Assembly: GCF_039645565.1 (NCBI RefSeq)
Contig: NZ_CP147914.1
Span: 1,795,573-1,859,572, forward strand
DNA: 64,000 nt
Direction: 5' to 3'
Source: Sulfurimonas sp. HSL1-2
GTDB taxonomy: Bacteria; Campylobacterota; Campylobacteria; Campylobacterales; Sulfurimonadaceae
Made by a program: the position numbers and the translations under genes. This document shows, in pieces, positions 7,666 to 17,091 of this stretch. Positions within the stretch are counted from its first letter, which is position 1; every line of letters starts with the position of its first letter. Under the pieces are notes generated by a model that was given only the letters and a program-made list of their open reading frames with translations, was not told the origin of the DNA and searched no databases.

Positions 7666-9274
7666 CGCACCCCCCTTTCGCAATAATATAGGTGAACGCC
7701 GTCACGCCGGCTTCAGAGCGGATGTCCGTATCGATGCCGTACTTGTTGCAGATGGCCTTGACCAGGTGCAGCCCCAGCCCGAAGCCGCTGAGCTCGTCCG
7801 CTTCCCGGTAAAAGGCTTCAAAGACCTTTTCCGGGTGGTCGATGGGGTTCGAACGCGTCGTGAAGCGCATCCGGGCCGTCTGCGCCACCACCTCCAGCTC
7901 GACGTCGACCGTGCTGTCGGGGTAGGCATACTTGATGGCGTTGGAGAGGTTGTTGTCGACGAGGCGCCGCAGCTCCTCCTCGTTGATACAGACCGGGACC
8001 GCCTCCGCGATCCTTGCCGCCACTTTCAGGCGGTTTGCCGCCATGACGCTCTCGAAGAACGCCAGCCGCCCCTGCAGGAAAGCCCCCAGGTCGATCGTGT
8101 CGGAGGGGTAGTCGATCCGCTCTTTTTTGACCATGTAGCGCAGATCGTCGAAGATCGTATGGAGCATCTTCGCCGCCGCTTCGATACTACCGAGGTAGCG
8201 GTCTTCCCCGTGCATGTGGCGGTAGAGGTCGATCTGCGTCATGATCACCGCCAGCGGCGTGTTGACCTCGTGGATGGACTGCTTGATAAAGGCGTCCTGC
8301 GACAGCACGAGCTGGTCGCTGAATGCCTTCTCCTTCTGCAGCTTGGCCGTTTTGTCCCGCACCTTCTGCTCCAGCGAAGCGTTGAGCTCGGAGAGCTGGA
8401 GGTTGCGGCTGTGGATCGTGTCGACCATCGCGTTGACGTGTTCGACCAGGGTCTGGAACTCGGCGATCCGGATCTGTTCGCGCTCAATGACGACGTAGCG
8501 CGACGCGGCAAGGGAGAAGAAGTCGCTGAAGGTGCGGATCTCGTCGCGCAGCACCTTGTTGATCAGCTTGATCCCGCTGAGCGCCAGCGCAAAAAGGATG
8601 GCGCTGAGGGTGAGGATCTCCATGACGTACTTGATGAGCTGGTCGCGTTTTTGCAGCTTTTTCTCCGCGATCAGCGCATCGATGTCGTCAAGGTAGACCC
8701 CCGTACCGATGAGCCACTGCCAGGGTTCGAAGATGACGGCCGAGGCGATCTTCGGGGAGAGTTTCCCCGTCGTCGGCTTCTCCCAGATATAGTGCAGGAA
8801 ACCGCCTTCGCGCGCGGCGGCGATGAGCCCGTCGTGGACGGCGACCCCCTTCACGTCATGAACGTTCCGCATGTTCTTTCCGAAGTTCTCGGGCTTGTTC
8901 GGATCGTTGACGTTGATGCCGTCGACCGTATAGATGAAGATGTATTTGCTGCCGTCCCCGCGGTCATAGAGGGCGTTGATCGCATCGATGATATTGTGCT
9001 GGAGCACCTTCTCGTCGAGACGGCCGTGCCAGCGTTCATACTCATGCTCGATGAAACTGATCGCGCGCTGCGTCTCTTCACGGATCATCTCTTTTTGCTG
9101 CTGCAGGTAGCTTGCGCGCATCTGCGCGGCATCCCGGTCGAAATCCCGGTACTCTTCGAATATGACCAGTAGCGTAAAAAGCATCGCAAAGCAGAAGAGT
9201 GCCACAATGGCGAGGAAGTTGATCTTCTCCAGGCTGATCGTATGCCAAAGGCCGTGCGATGCTTTTCTTTTCAA
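7646..9274 (-). CDS. Cache-domain sensor histidine kinase
   Basis: About 542 residues from a TTG at 9274. The frame stays open to an ATG at 9376 but lacks a ribosome site there. A membrane segment (about 15-37) precedes a periplasmic Cache domain (about 40-220, with IFIYTVDGINVNDPNKPENF and PWQWLIGTGVYLDDIDALI). A second membrane segment and a coiled coil (about 310-335) follow. The HisKA motif is SIHEVNTPLAVI, His near residue 336; the ATPase has VDNNLSNAIKYA and GFGLGLHLVKAI. Cache domains of this type usually sense small carboxylates or amino acids in the periplasm. It is the first gene of the pair with the response regulator. The exact start is uncertain. Confidence 0.85.
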   Translation of the reverse strand: MKRKASHGLWHTISLEKINFLAIVALFCFAMLFTLLVIFEEYRDFDRDAAQMRASYLQQQKEMIREETQRAISFIEHEYERWHGRLDEKVLQHNIIDAINALYDRGDGSKYIFIYTVDGINVNDPNKPENFGKNMRNVHDVKGVAVHDGLIAAAREGGFLHYIWEKPTTGKLSPKIASAVIFEPWQWLIGTGVYLDDIDALIAEKKLQKRDQLIKYVMEILTLSAILFALALSGIKLINKVLRDEIRTFSDFFSLAASRYVVIEREQIRIAEFQTLVEHVNAMVDTIHSRNLQLSELNASLEQKVRDKTAKLQKEKAFSDQLVLSQDAFIKQSIHEVNTPLAVIMTQIDLYRHMHGEDRYLGSIEAAAKMLHTIFDDLRYMVKKERIDYPSDTIDLGAFLQGRLAFFESVMAANRLKVAARIAEAVPVCINEEELRRLVDNNLSNAIKYAYPDSTVDVELEVVAQTARMRFTTRSNPIDHPEKVFEAFYREADELSGFGLGLHLVKAICNKYGIDTDIRSEAGVTAFTYIIAKGGCDENSAA

Positions 9275-9427
9275 ATGCTTATATCCCGTTTCCCCGTTAA
9301 CTCTATTGAAGTTTATCCTAAAACAGCGTGCAGAAAAAATCCCTCCGATGCCTGCCGGGCCAGGAGAGGAACGCATCCCCGCCTAAAAATTGCACCCCGT
9401 TGCATTTGCAAGGCGTGGGTCGGATGC

Positions 9428-9433
9428 TATAAT
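9428..9433 (+). promoter_or_regulatory. Extended -10 upstream of the outer-membrane protein gene
   Basis: TGCTATAAT lies 41 bases before the ATG at 9475, in the region shared with the divergent sensor kinase gene. Confidence 0.5.
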
Positions 9434-9474
9434 GCCCCGCAATTGTCAAAAAAGAGTTCCCGTAAGGTCCGCCC

Positions 9475-11007
9475 ATGCCCAATCTGCAGCTGTTTCATGT
9501 TCCCGATAGACTCTACAAGGCCCTCCTCCTGCTCTTTGCGTTTCTGCTGCCGGTAGAGACGCTCCGCGCATCGCAGGATGTCCAGACCTACACCTCGCAG
9601 GGGCTGGTCGTCGCCGACTACCAGGTCATCGACCTTCCCGGAAGCGACGCCATCGACCTGCTCGGCCTGCGTTATCTGCTGCAGCTTAACGACTGGCTCT
9701 ATTTTGGCCTCGGCGCCCATGCACCGCTGGTCCGGGGGGATTACGGCGGTTTCATGACCCTGGACGCCACGCTCCATGCCCAGTATAACCTCTATGAGGG
9801 GCTCTTTATCGACGCGGGAGCCACCGTGGGCGGCGGCGGCGGGGGATCCAGCATCGCGCAGAGCAAAGAGCTCTCCGGTTCGGGCGGCTTCGGCATAGGC
9901 TACATCGGTCTGGGGTACGAGTTCGACGATCACGTTTCCGTCGGGGTGAACTACGCCTACATCAAATTTGAAGACTCCCAGATCGACAGCTCCCAGGTCA
10001 ATTTCTTTGTCGAAAAGGCGGTCGATTACACCGCCGCATCCTATGCCGATGCCGGGAAGATCGTCCCCGCGCTGGTCAAGCTGCTGGGCACCAAAGAGCA
10101 TATCCTGACGTTTGAAATGAACAACCTCTTTCAGATCGACCCGACGGGCAGCAACACGAAAACCGTCAATACGATCGCGCTGCAGTTCTCCCATTTCCTC
10201 GATGATGCCAACTACCTCTTCGTCGAAGCGGAAATCGGCTACAAAGGCCTTCCGCTCTATAACCAGATTCTCCCCGGTGCGGGCCACCGTTTCTCCCTCA
10301 CCCCGCACGTTCACCTCTACGGCCAGGTCGGCATCGGATCGGGAGGCTATTCGCCCGACCTCATCGACACCGGCTCCGGGCTGCTGGTCTATCCCAAGGC
10401 GTCGCTGGAGTACCTCCCGGGCGACGATTTCGGCCTGGCACTCTCCGGCGGCTACCTGGCCGCACCGACGGGAACCTCTAGAAACTATACGCTGGGGGCC
10501 GCCCTCAATTACCACCTCTCCGGCGCCAAGAACGGCACGGCAGGCGGGCGTACCTTCAAAGGGTTCCGCCTCAGCGTCTTTCCCCAGAGCGAGCTGAACG
10601 TCAAAGTGGACGGGGCGAGCCACCACGACGTGCATATGCTCTCCACCCAGCTCGACGCCCTGCTGAACCCCCACTGGTACTTTGCCACGCAGGTCAGTGT
10701 CGCCTACAACGACTACCTGGGCTACCCGGGGTACGGCGAGATCCTGGCGGGAATAGGGATCCAGAACCGCTACACTCCTTCCACGCGCTTCCAGAGTTTT
10801 TTCCAGCTGCTGCTGGGCACCAACGTGGACGGCGTCGTCTTCAAACCCTCCGTCGGCACGACCTACACGCTCACGGACAGCATCGCGTTCTATGCCCAGG
10901 TTGGCCAGATCATGTCAGTCAACAGCCAGGACCTTTACCGGGAAGACCGTCCCTTCAGCGCGACCTCCGTCGGGGCAGGCCTCACCTACCGCTTTTCGCT
11001 GCCCTAA
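9475..11007 (+). CDS. Large predicted outer-membrane beta-barrel of unknown function
   Basis: 510 residues. I do not recognise the family. The N-terminus has a hydrophobic export signal (LYKALLLLFAFLLPVETLRA). The rest is built of short amphipathic strands with many Gly, Tyr and Phe turns (LNDWLYFGLGAHAPLV, GFGIGYIGLGYEFDDHVSVG, FSLTPHVHLYGQVGIGSGG). It ends in the strand GAGLTYRFSLP, close to a barrel-insertion signal with aromatic residues near the end. A Gly run (VGGGGGGSS) occurs near residue 120. The length would suit a barrel of about 16-22 strands. It has its own promoter and lies divergent from a Cache-type two-component system. Possible roles are a solute channel or surface structural protein; nothing in the sequence decides this. 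Confidence 0.7.
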   Translation: MPNLQLFHVPDRLYKALLLLFAFLLPVETLRASQDVQTYTSQGLVVADYQVIDLPGSDAIDLLGLRYLLQLNDWLYFGLGAHAPLVRGDYGGFMTLDATLHAQYNLYEGLFIDAGATVGGGGGGSSIAQSKELSGSGGFGIGYIGLGYEFDDHVSVGVNYAYIKFEDSQIDSSQVNFFVEKAVDYTAASYADAGKIVPALVKLLGTKEHILTFEMNNLFQIDPTGSNTKTVNTIALQFSHFLDDANYLFVEAEIGYKGLPLYNQILPGAGHRFSLTPHVHLYGQVGIGSGGYSPDLIDTGSGLLVYPKASLEYLPGDDFGLALSGGYLAAPTGTSRNYTLGAALNYHLSGAKNGTAGGRTFKGFRLSVFPQSELNVKVDGASHHDVHMLSTQLDALLNPHWYFATQVSVAYNDYLGYPGYGEILAGIGIQNRYTPSTRFQSFFQLLLGTNVDGVVFKPSVGTTYTLTDSIAFYAQVGQIMSVNSQDLYREDRPFSATSVGAGLTYRFSLP

Positions 11008-11084
11008 GCACAGCGGAAGCCTTGGCCTATGCCGTTTTCCGCGAGTAACCCGATTTAAAAACCGCCCGTTAAGTTTTTCCCAAA

Positions 11085-11090
11085 TATAAT
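11085..11090 (+). promoter_or_regulatory. -10 element of the cyclophilin gene
   Basis: TATAAT lies 31 bases before the ATG at 11121; a CAGGAG ribosome site follows. Confidence 0.5.
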
Positions 11091-11120
11091 GCGCCTTAAA
11101 ATAGACAGGAGTACTACACT

Positions 11121-11633
11121 ATGTTCGGTTTCGGAAAACAAGAACTCAAGACCTACGACTACAGCGCCGAGGAGATGGCATCGTTCCAATGGGCGAAAAT
11201 GACCACGAGCAAGGGGGTCATGTGGCTCAAACTCTACAACGAGGAAACGCCGAACACCGTCGCGAACTTCGCCTTCCTGGCCAAAGACGGCTACTACGAC
11301 GGCCTGAACTTCCACCGCGTCATCCCGGGCTTCATGGCCCAGGGCGGCTGTCCGCACGGTACGGGTACCGGCGGTCCGGGCTGGAGCATAGCCTGCGAGA
11401 CGAAAAACAACGTCCACAAGCATGTCAAAGGCACCCTCTCCATGGCGCATGCAGGCCCGAACACCGGCGGCAGCCAGTTCTTCATCTGCTTCGTCCCCTG
11501 CCCGCACCTCGACGGCGTCCATACCGTCTTCGGCGGCATCGAAGCCGGTGACGCTGACTCCATGGCCGTGCTCGACAGCATTGCCGGCCAGGACAAGATC
11601 GAGAAAGTCGAAATCCTCGCCGAAAAGGCGTAA
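11121..11633 (+). CDS. Cyclophilin-type peptidyl-prolyl cis-trans isomerase
   Basis: 170 residues without a signal peptide, so cytoplasmic. It catalyses cis-trans isomerisation of proline peptide bonds during folding. Cyclophilin hallmarks are present: [33 protein letters not shown] (catalytic Arg in FHRV), [20 protein letters not shown] and [10 protein letters not shown]. The size is that of single-domain bacterial cyclophilins. It has its own -10 box, and queH begins 10 bases downstream, so the two are probably co-transcribed; no functional link between them is known to me. Confidence 0.93.
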   Translation: MFGFGKQELKTYDYSAEEMASFQWAKMTTSKGVMWLKLYNEETPNTVANFAFLAKDGYYDGLNFHRVIPGFMAQGGCPHGTGTGGPGWSIACETKNNVHKHVKGTLSMAHAGPNTGGSQFFICFVPCPHLDGVHTVFGGIEAGDADSMAVLDSIAGQDKIEKVEILAEKA

Positions 11634-11642
11634 GTTACCGCC

Positions 11643-12725
11643 ATGTTGGTCCATATCTGCTGCAGCGTCGACTCCCACTTCTTCCTGGAGAAGCTGCAGC
11701 ACGACTACCCCGACGAGAAACTCACGGGCTTCTTCTACGACCCCAACATCCACCCCTACTCCGAGTACCGCCTGCGCTATCTTGACGTCCAGCGTTCGTG
11801 CAAAAAACTCGGCATCGATCTGCTTGAAGGCGAATACGACTTCGAAACGTGGATGGACGCGGTGCGCGGGCTGGAGAAGGAGCCGGAAAAAGGGGCGCGC
11901 TGCGAGGTCTGCTTCGACCGCCGCTTCGAGGTAAGCGCGCACAAAGCGCTGGAGCTGGGCGAAAAACGGATGACGACGACCCTGCTGGTGAGCCCCCTCA
12001 AATCCCAGGAACAGCTGAGGCGCGTCGGTGATGCTTTCCACCGGGAGCACGGCGTCGAGTTCATCGCCGTCGACTACCGAGCCGGCGGCGGCACCCAGGA
12101 CCAGAGCCGCGTCACCAAGGAGCAGCAGCTCTACCGCCAGGACTACTGCGGCTGCCTCTTCGGGCTGAGCATGCAGCGCGACCACCAGGACCGCCTGATG
12201 GACGAGATGTTCTCCCCCATAGACGGCCGTATCCTGCCCGCGTCCATCGAGGAGCGGCTGGCCATGTACGCGCAGCGGATGGCCCTGGAAGATGCAGGCA
12301 AAACCTACCGCATCGTCAAGCAGAAGTTCCTCAACTACCGCCAGTTCACCTGCCGCCTCACCCGGGGCAAAAGCGAGTCCGTGCCCGCCTATGCCCTGCA
12401 CTATTCGACCCTGCCCCGGCAAAGGGCAAGCGGCAAGGTGGAGTACGAACAGCACGGCATTCACTACTTCAACCGCGACGACGTCCGTTTCATCACCCTT
12501 GAGAGCTTCAACCGCCGCCTGGGGAGCGCGTACGAGAGCGTCAAAGCGCTCTGTTTTGATCCGCCCTCCCTCGAAGATGAACTCGCCCTGCGCCGGCAGC
12601 TTAGCGACACCCCGTTCGACCTTTCTCCCGTTATCGTCGTCGACGACACTCCCGAGGGCAAACTCACCCTCACCCTCGACGCCAAGGTATACGAAGACAC
12701 GAAAGAGCGGCTCATCGCAGACTAA
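11643..12725 (+). CDS. queH: Epoxyqueuosine reductase QueH with C-terminal extension
   Basis: 360 residues. The first 180 or so form the QueH (DUF208) domain: VHICCSVDSHFFLEKL with the CC pair, GARCEVCFDRRF, the SPLKSQEQ region and QDYCGCLFGLSMQ. These cysteines are the expected metal-cluster and redox ligands. QueH reduces epoxyqueuosine to queuosine in tRNA, the last step of queuosine synthesis. The C-terminal half (about residues 190-360) has no motif I recognise; comparable long QueH proteins occur in Campylobacterota. It follows the cyclophilin gene by 9 bases and is followed by a new promoter before fabZ. Confidence 0.85.
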   Translation: MLVHICCSVDSHFFLEKLQHDYPDEKLTGFFYDPNIHPYSEYRLRYLDVQRSCKKLGIDLLEGEYDFETWMDAVRGLEKEPEKGARCEVCFDRRFEVSAHKALELGEKRMTTTLLVSPLKSQEQLRRVGDAFHREHGVEFIAVDYRAGGGTQDQSRVTKEQQLYRQDYCGCLFGLSMQRDHQDRLMDEMFSPIDGRILPASIEERLAMYAQRMALEDAGKTYRIVKQKFLNYRQFTCRLTRGKSESVPAYALHYSTLPRQRASGKVEYEQHGIHYFNRDDVRFITLESFNRRLGSAYESVKALCFDPPSLEDELALRRQLSDTPFDLSPVIVVDDTPEGKLTLTLDAKVYEDTKERLIAD

Positions 12726-12748
12726 TCGGTTATTAACCCCTTTTTCGC

Positions 12749-12754
12749 TAAAAT
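12749..12754 (+). promoter_or_regulatory. Probable -10 element of the fabZ-lpxA-clpX-mreBC operon
   Basis: TAAAAT lies 65 bases before the fabZ ATG. The leader contains a small inverted repeat (CCCGG / CCGGG around 12767-12787). Confidence 0.35.
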
Positions 12755-12818
12755 CACTCACTTTTCCCCGGACAAAACATGCCGGGCAACCTATCAGAAA
12801 AAGGAAGATCCACCCACT

Positions 12819-13262
12819 ATGATCGATGTTGTCGAAATTCAGAAAATTCTGCCGCACCGCTTCCCGTTCCTCCTCGTAGACCGCGTCACCGAACTCAACC
12901 CGAACGAGTCCCTCACCGGTTACAAGAACGTCACCATCGGCGAACAGATCTTCGAAGGCCACTTTCCCGGTCACCCGATCTATCCGGGTGTCATGATCCT
13001 CGAGGGGATGGCGCAGGCCGGCGGCATCCTGGCGTTTAAAAGCATGGATATGAGCGAAGAGGAAGCGGCAAACAAAGTCGTCTACTTCATGAGTATCGAC
13101 GGTGCGAAATTCCGCAACCCCGTCCGTCCGGGCGACCGTCTGGAATACCGCATGAAAGTCGTCAAACACAAAGGCGCCATCTGGATCCTCGAGGGCAAGG
13201 CCTATGTGGACGACAAGCTCGTCTCCGAAGCCGAGCTCAAAGCGATGATCGTCGACAAGTAA
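12819..13262 (+). CDS. fabZ: 3-hydroxyacyl-[ACP] dehydratase FabZ
   Basis: 147 residues, the family's usual length. It dehydrates 3-hydroxyacyl-ACP in fatty-acid elongation. Hot-dog fold motifs are clear: [13 protein letters not shown] with the catalytic His, [23 protein letters not shown] with the catalytic Glu, and [17 protein letters not shown]. It heads an operon with lpxA (9-base gap), placing acyl-chain supply beside lipid A synthesis, which share 3-hydroxyacyl-ACP. Confidence 0.97.
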   Translation: MIDVVEIQKILPHRFPFLLVDRVTELNPNESLTGYKNVTIGEQIFEGHFPGHPIYPGVMILEGMAQAGGILAFKSMDMSEEEAANKVVYFMSIDGAKFRNPVRPGDRLEYRMKVVKHKGAIWILEGKAYVDDKLVSEAELKAMIVDK

Positions 13263-13271
13263 GGCAGGCAA

Positions 13272-14051
13272 ATGAGCAAAATCTCACCGCAGGCGATCAT
13301 CGAAGCGGGCGCCGTTATCGGCGACGACGTCGAAATCGGTCCCTTCTGTTTCATCTCTTCCGAAGCCACCATCGGCGACGGCACCAAGATCGCCCAGGGC
13401 GCCTGTATCTACGGGAAGACGACCATCGGCAAGCATAACGAGATCTTCTCCTATGCCGTCCTCGGCTCCATCCCGCAGGATCTGAAATTCGGCGGTGAGG
13501 ATGTGGAACTCATTATCGGCGATTACAACAAGATCCGCGAGTTCACCCTCTTCAACCCGGGGACCAAGGGCGGCGGCGGCAAAACGATCATCGGCAGCCA
13601 CAACCTCTTTATGGGCTACGTCCATATCGGGCACGACGTCGTCATCGGCAACCACTGCATCCTGGCCAACGCCGCGACGCTGGCCGGACACGTCGAAATG
13701 GGCGACTACGCCGTTATCGGCGGGATGACCCCGATCCACCAGTTCGTCAAAATCGGCGACTTCGCGATGATCGCGGGGGCATCCGCGCTGTCGCAGGACG
13801 TCCCGCCCTACTGCATGGCCGAAGGCAACCGCGCCGTCATCCGGGGCCTCAACCTGACCGGCCTGCGCCGCCACACGGAACGCAACGACATCGATGCGCT
13901 CAAGTCCGCCTACCGCGACCTCTTCGAATCGGGCCAGCCCCTCAAAGAGACGGCGGCGGAGCTGGTGGAGAGCAGCGAAAACCACTACGTACACAACCTG
14001 TGTAACTTTATCCTGAAGACCAAACGGGGTATCCCCTTTGAGAGGAAGTAA
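13272..14051 (+). CDS. lpxA: UDP-N-acetylglucosamine acyltransferase LpxA
   Basis: 259 residues of left-handed beta-helix hexapeptide repeats (for example VIGDDVEIGPFCFISSEATI), followed by a helical C-terminal domain. It transfers a 3-hydroxyacyl chain from ACP to UDP-GlcNAc, the first step of lipid A synthesis. The catalytic His is seen in MGYVHIGHDV (family consensus AHIAHD), and the GGMTPIHQFVKIG and NLTGLRRH motifs are typical. It sits between fabZ and clpX with gaps of 9 and 3 bases, so is co-transcribed with them. lpxC of the same pathway lies far away at 43138. Confidence 0.96.
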   Translation: MSKISPQAIIEAGAVIGDDVEIGPFCFISSEATIGDGTKIAQGACIYGKTTIGKHNEIFSYAVLGSIPQDLKFGGEDVELIIGDYNKIREFTLFNPGTKGGGGKTIIGSHNLFMGYVHIGHDVVIGNHCILANAATLAGHVEMGDYAVIGGMTPIHQFVKIGDFAMIAGASALSQDVPPYCMAEGNRAVIRGLNLTGLRRHTERNDIDALKSAYRDLFESGQPLKETAAELVESSENHYVHNLCNFILKTKRGIPFERK

Positions 14052-14054
14052 GTC

Positions 14055-15293
14055 ATGAAAGATCGTCACTGCAGCTTCTGCGGCACCCATGAAAGCGACG
14101 CCAACCCCCTGATTGCAGGGAACGACGCCTACATCTGCAAGAACTGTGTCTTCTCCGCCTACAAGATCATGTTCGGCGACGAAGAGGCACTCACCGAAGC
14201 GGACTACAAACTCGTCGAGCATGTCGGCGAGCTGATGACGCCCAAGGAGATCAACGCGTTCCTCGGCGAATACATCATCGGGCAGGAGCGTGCCCGCAAG
14301 CTTCTCTCCGTCGCGGTCTACAACCACTACAAGCGCATCTTCAAGCAGCACGACCTCGACGACGACACGGAGATCGCCAAATCAAACGTCCTGCTGATCG
14401 GCCCGACGGGCAGCGGCAAGACCCTGATGGCCCAGACGATCGCCCGCATTCTCAATGTGCCCCTGGCGATCGCCGATGCGACGAGCCTCACCGAGGCGGG
14501 CTACGTCGGCGAAGACGTCGAGAACATCCTCACCAAGCTGCTGCAGGCGGCCGACGGCGACGTCGAGCGTGCCCAGCAGGGGATCCTCTTCATCGACGAG
14601 ATCGACAAGATCGCCCGCATGAGTGAAAACCGCTCCATCACCCGCGACGTCTCCGGCGAAGGGGTCCAGCAGGCACTGCTCAAAATCATCGAGGGCTCCG
14701 TCGTCAATATCCCGCCCAAGGGGGGCAGAAAGCACCCCAACCAGGACTTCATCGCGATGGATACTTCCAACATCCTCTTCATCTGCGGGGGCGCCTTTGA
14801 CGGTATGCAGGAGATCCTCAAGCGCAAGGCGGGCAAGAACGTGCTCGGTTTCGGCCACGAAAAGAAAAGCACCGCCGAGCAGGAAGTCACCATGGAGATG
14901 GTCGAGCCCGATGATCTCGTGCATTACGGCCTGATCCCGGAGCTGATCGGCCGTCTGCCGGTCATCGCCTCGCTCAACGAGATCAGCGAAGAGGATATGA
15001 TCCGCATCCTCACGGAGCCGAAGAACTCACTCATCCGCCAATACGCCAAGCTCTTCGCCATCGACAGCGTCAAGCTGACCTTCGAAGACGACGCCCTGCG
15101 CGCCATCGCCGCCAAGGCCAAAGTCCGCAAGACCGGGGCCCGCGGCCTGCGTTCGATCCTCGAAGAGACGATGATCGACATCATGTACGAACTGCCCGAT
15201 TACAGCGGCTACGAGGTCGTGATCACGGCCGAGTGTATCACCGAGGGGGAGAAACCCCTCTACATCAAAACTGACGACAAGAAAAGCGCTTAA
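14055..15293 (+). CDS. clpX: ATP-dependent protease ATPase subunit ClpX
   Basis: 412 residues. The N-terminal zinc-binding domain has four Cys (CSFCGTHE ... [13 protein letters not shown]). The AAA+ core has Walker [13 protein letters not shown], Walker [13 protein letters not shown], a pore loop near GYVGEDVEN and the [11 protein letters not shown] sensor-2 region. It unfolds tagged proteins and feeds them to ClpP; clpP is not in this window. Encoded 3 bases after lpxA and 9 bases before mreB. Confidence 0.97.
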   Translation: MKDRHCSFCGTHESDANPLIAGNDAYICKNCVFSAYKIMFGDEEALTEADYKLVEHVGELMTPKEINAFLGEYIIGQERARKLLSVAVYNHYKRIFKQHDLDDDTEIAKSNVLLIGPTGSGKTLMAQTIARILNVPLAIADATSLTEAGYVGEDVENILTKLLQAADGDVERAQQGILFIDEIDKIARMSENRSITRDVSGEGVQQALLKIIEGSVVNIPPKGGRKHPNQDFIAMDTSNILFICGGAFDGMQEILKRKAGKNVLGFGHEKKSTAEQEVTMEMVEPDDLVHYGLIPELIGRLPVIASLNEISEEDMIRILTEPKNSLIRQYAKLFAIDSVKLTFEDDALRAIAAKAKVRKTGARGLRSILEETMIDIMYELPDYSGYEVVITAECITEGEKPLYIKTDDKKSA

Positions 15294-15302
15294 AGGAACA
15301 CG

Positions 15303-16340
15303 ATGCTTCTGAACAAACTGATTGGACTCTTCTCCAACGACCTCTCCATCGACCTGGGGACGGCCAATACCCTCGTCATCGCCAAGGGACACGGCATTAT
15401 CATCAACGAGCCCTCCGTCGTCGCCGTGAAGATGGAAAAATTCGGCCAGCAGCGCGTCCTGGCCGTCGGGCACGAGGCCAAGGAGATGGTCGGGAAAACC
15501 CCGGGCAACATCCGCGCCATCCGCCCGATGAAAGACGGCGTCATCGCCGACTTCGACATGACCGAAAAGATGATCCGCAAGTTCATCGAGAAGGCCCACG
15601 GCCGCTCGGCGCTGATCAGCCCGCGTATCATCATCTGCGTGCCCTACGGCCTGACGCAGGTCGAACGTAAAGCCGTCCGCGAATCGGCCCTCTCCGCGGG
15701 CGCCCGCGAGGTCTTCCTCATCGAGGAACCGATGGCCGCCGCGATCGGCGCCGGCGTGGACATCCGCGAACCGCAGGGGAACCTCGTCGTCGATATCGGC
15801 GGCGGTACGACCGAGATCGGCGTCGTCAGCCTTGGCGGCCTGGTGCTCTCCAAGTCCATCCGCACCGCCGGCGACAAGATCGACAAAGCGATCATCGACT
15901 ACGTCAAACGCAAATACAACCTCCTCATCGGCGACCGTACCGCCGAGGAGATCAAGATCGAGATCGGTACGGCTCTGCCGCTGGAAAAACGCCTGACAAA
16001 AGTCGCGACGGGCCGCGACCAGGTCGAAGGGATGCTCAGCACCATCGAGCTCACCAGCGACGACGCCTACGAAGCGATGAAAGAGCCCCTCAAAGAGATC
16101 GCCGAGGCCCTGCGCGACGTCCTTGAGAAGATGCCGCCCGACCTCGCCGGCGACATCGTCGACCACGGGATCATCCTCACAGGCGGCGGCGCCCTGATCC
16201 GCCAGCTCGACAAGTTCCTGGCCGACATCATCCGTATCCCTGTCTTCGTCGCCGACGAACCGCTCCTGGCCGTTGCCAAGGGAACGGGACGCGCCCTGGA
16301 GGAGATCGACCTGCTCCAGGAACTCTTCGAAAATGAGTAA
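15303..16340 (+). CDS. mreB: Rod-shape-determining actin homologue MreB
   Basis: 345 residues with actin-fold signatures: LSIDLGTANTLVIAKGHGI (phosphate 1), LVVDIGGGTTEIGVVSLGG (phosphate 2) and GIILTGGGALIRQLD (adenosine). It forms membrane-associated filaments that guide lateral cell-wall synthesis, so the cell is probably rod-shaped, curved or helical. The last 8 bases overlap the start of mreC (ATGAGTAA), giving translational coupling. mreD, pbp2 and rodA do not follow. Confidence 0.97.
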   Translation: MLLNKLIGLFSNDLSIDLGTANTLVIAKGHGIIINEPSVVAVKMEKFGQQRVLAVGHEAKEMVGKTPGNIRAIRPMKDGVIADFDMTEKMIRKFIEKAHGRSALISPRIIICVPYGLTQVERKAVRESALSAGAREVFLIEEPMAAAIGAGVDIREPQGNLVVDIGGGTTEIGVVSLGGLVLSKSIRTAGDKIDKAIIDYVKRKYNLLIGDRTAEEIKIEIGTALPLEKRLTKVATGRDQVEGMLSTIELTSDDAYEAMKEPLKEIAEALRDVLEKMPPDLAGDIVDHGIILTGGGALIRQLDKFLADIIRIPVFVADEPLLAVAKGTGRALEEIDLLQELFENE

Positions 16341-17091
16341 GCGCGCCTCCGCGCTCCTGCTCCTGCTCCTGCTGTTCGCGGGCTCCGTCTTCTTTTCGAC
16401 GACCCTGCAATCCCCCCTGCTCTCCGGCCTGCAATGGATCAACCACTCCTGGAATACCTTTACGACCGGTGTCGGCAATATGATCGAGGAGAATTTCGAA
16501 CAGCAGCAGACCATCCAAACGCTGCGCAGAGAGGCGGAACTCTACCGACAGTCGCACCTCATCCTGCACGAGATGGCCACCGAGTTCAACGCCCTGCTGG
16601 CGGAAAACAACTCCACCTTCCGCTATGACCCCCGCATTGCCCTTGTCCGTACCATCGCCTATGCCAACTTCGCCGACATGACCAAGCTCTGGCTGCAGAT
16701 GGAGGATTTCAACGCCTCGCGTCTTTACGGCATGGTCTACAACGAAACGGCCGCGGGCATCGTCACGGCGCGCGACGGCCGGCCGCTGGCCCTGCTCAAC
16801 GGCGACTACCAGTGCACCTACGCCGTCTTCGTCGGCCCCAACAAGGCCCCGGGGATCGTCCGCGGGCGCAACAGCGACACGATGCTCGTGCAGTACATCC
16901 CGACCTGGATCGGCATTACCGTGGGCGACGAAGTCGTCACCTCCGGCCTGGACCACCTCTTTTTTCCCGCCATCAAGGTCGGGACGGTTAAATCCATCGA
17001 GCTTACCGGCGGCTACCAGAACGCCGTCATCGAGCCCTACTACAAAGGAAACGATCCGGATTATTTCCACGTGATCACCCGCATCCGATGA
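16333..17091 (+). CDS. mreC: Rod-shape-determining protein MreC
   Basis: 252 residues from the ATG at 16333, which overlaps mreB by 8 bases; the open frame upstream of it is inside mreB. One N-terminal membrane anchor (about residues 3-22) is followed by a coiled coil (about 40-95, EENFEQQQTIQTLRREAELY) and a beta-rich periplasmic domain (ITVGDEVVTSGLDHLFFPAIKVG). It connects MreB filaments to the periplasmic wall synthesis machinery. The end overlaps the next gene by 4 bases (ATGA). Confidence 0.93.
   Translation: MSKRASALLLLLLLFAGSVFFSTTLQSPLLSGLQWINHSWNTFTTGVGNMIEENFEQQQTIQTLRREAELYRQSHLILHEMATEFNALLAENNSTFRYDPRIALVRTIAYANFADMTKLWLQMEDFNASRLYGMVYNETAAGIVTARDGRPLALLNGDYQCTYAVFVGPNKAPGIVRGRNSDTMLVQYIPTWIGITVGDEVVTSGLDHLFFPAIKVGTVKSIELTGGYQNAVIEPYYKGNDPDYFHVITRIR

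Noticed and set aside
7415-9172. 585-codon plus-strand open frame
   Set aside because: It is antisense to the sensor kinase, whose Cache, HisKA and ATPase motifs are intact.
9274-9376. N-terminal extension of the sensor kinase to the ATG at 9376
   Set aside because: No ribosome site, no membrane or domain features in the extra 34 residues. The TTG at 9274 lies close to the first membrane helix.
11055-13271. 738-codon minus-strand open frame
   Set aside because: It runs antisense through the cyclophilin, queH and fabZ genes, which have strong motifs. Its composition (repeated Val, Asp, Glu, Phe) is typical of a reverse frame of GC3-rich genes.
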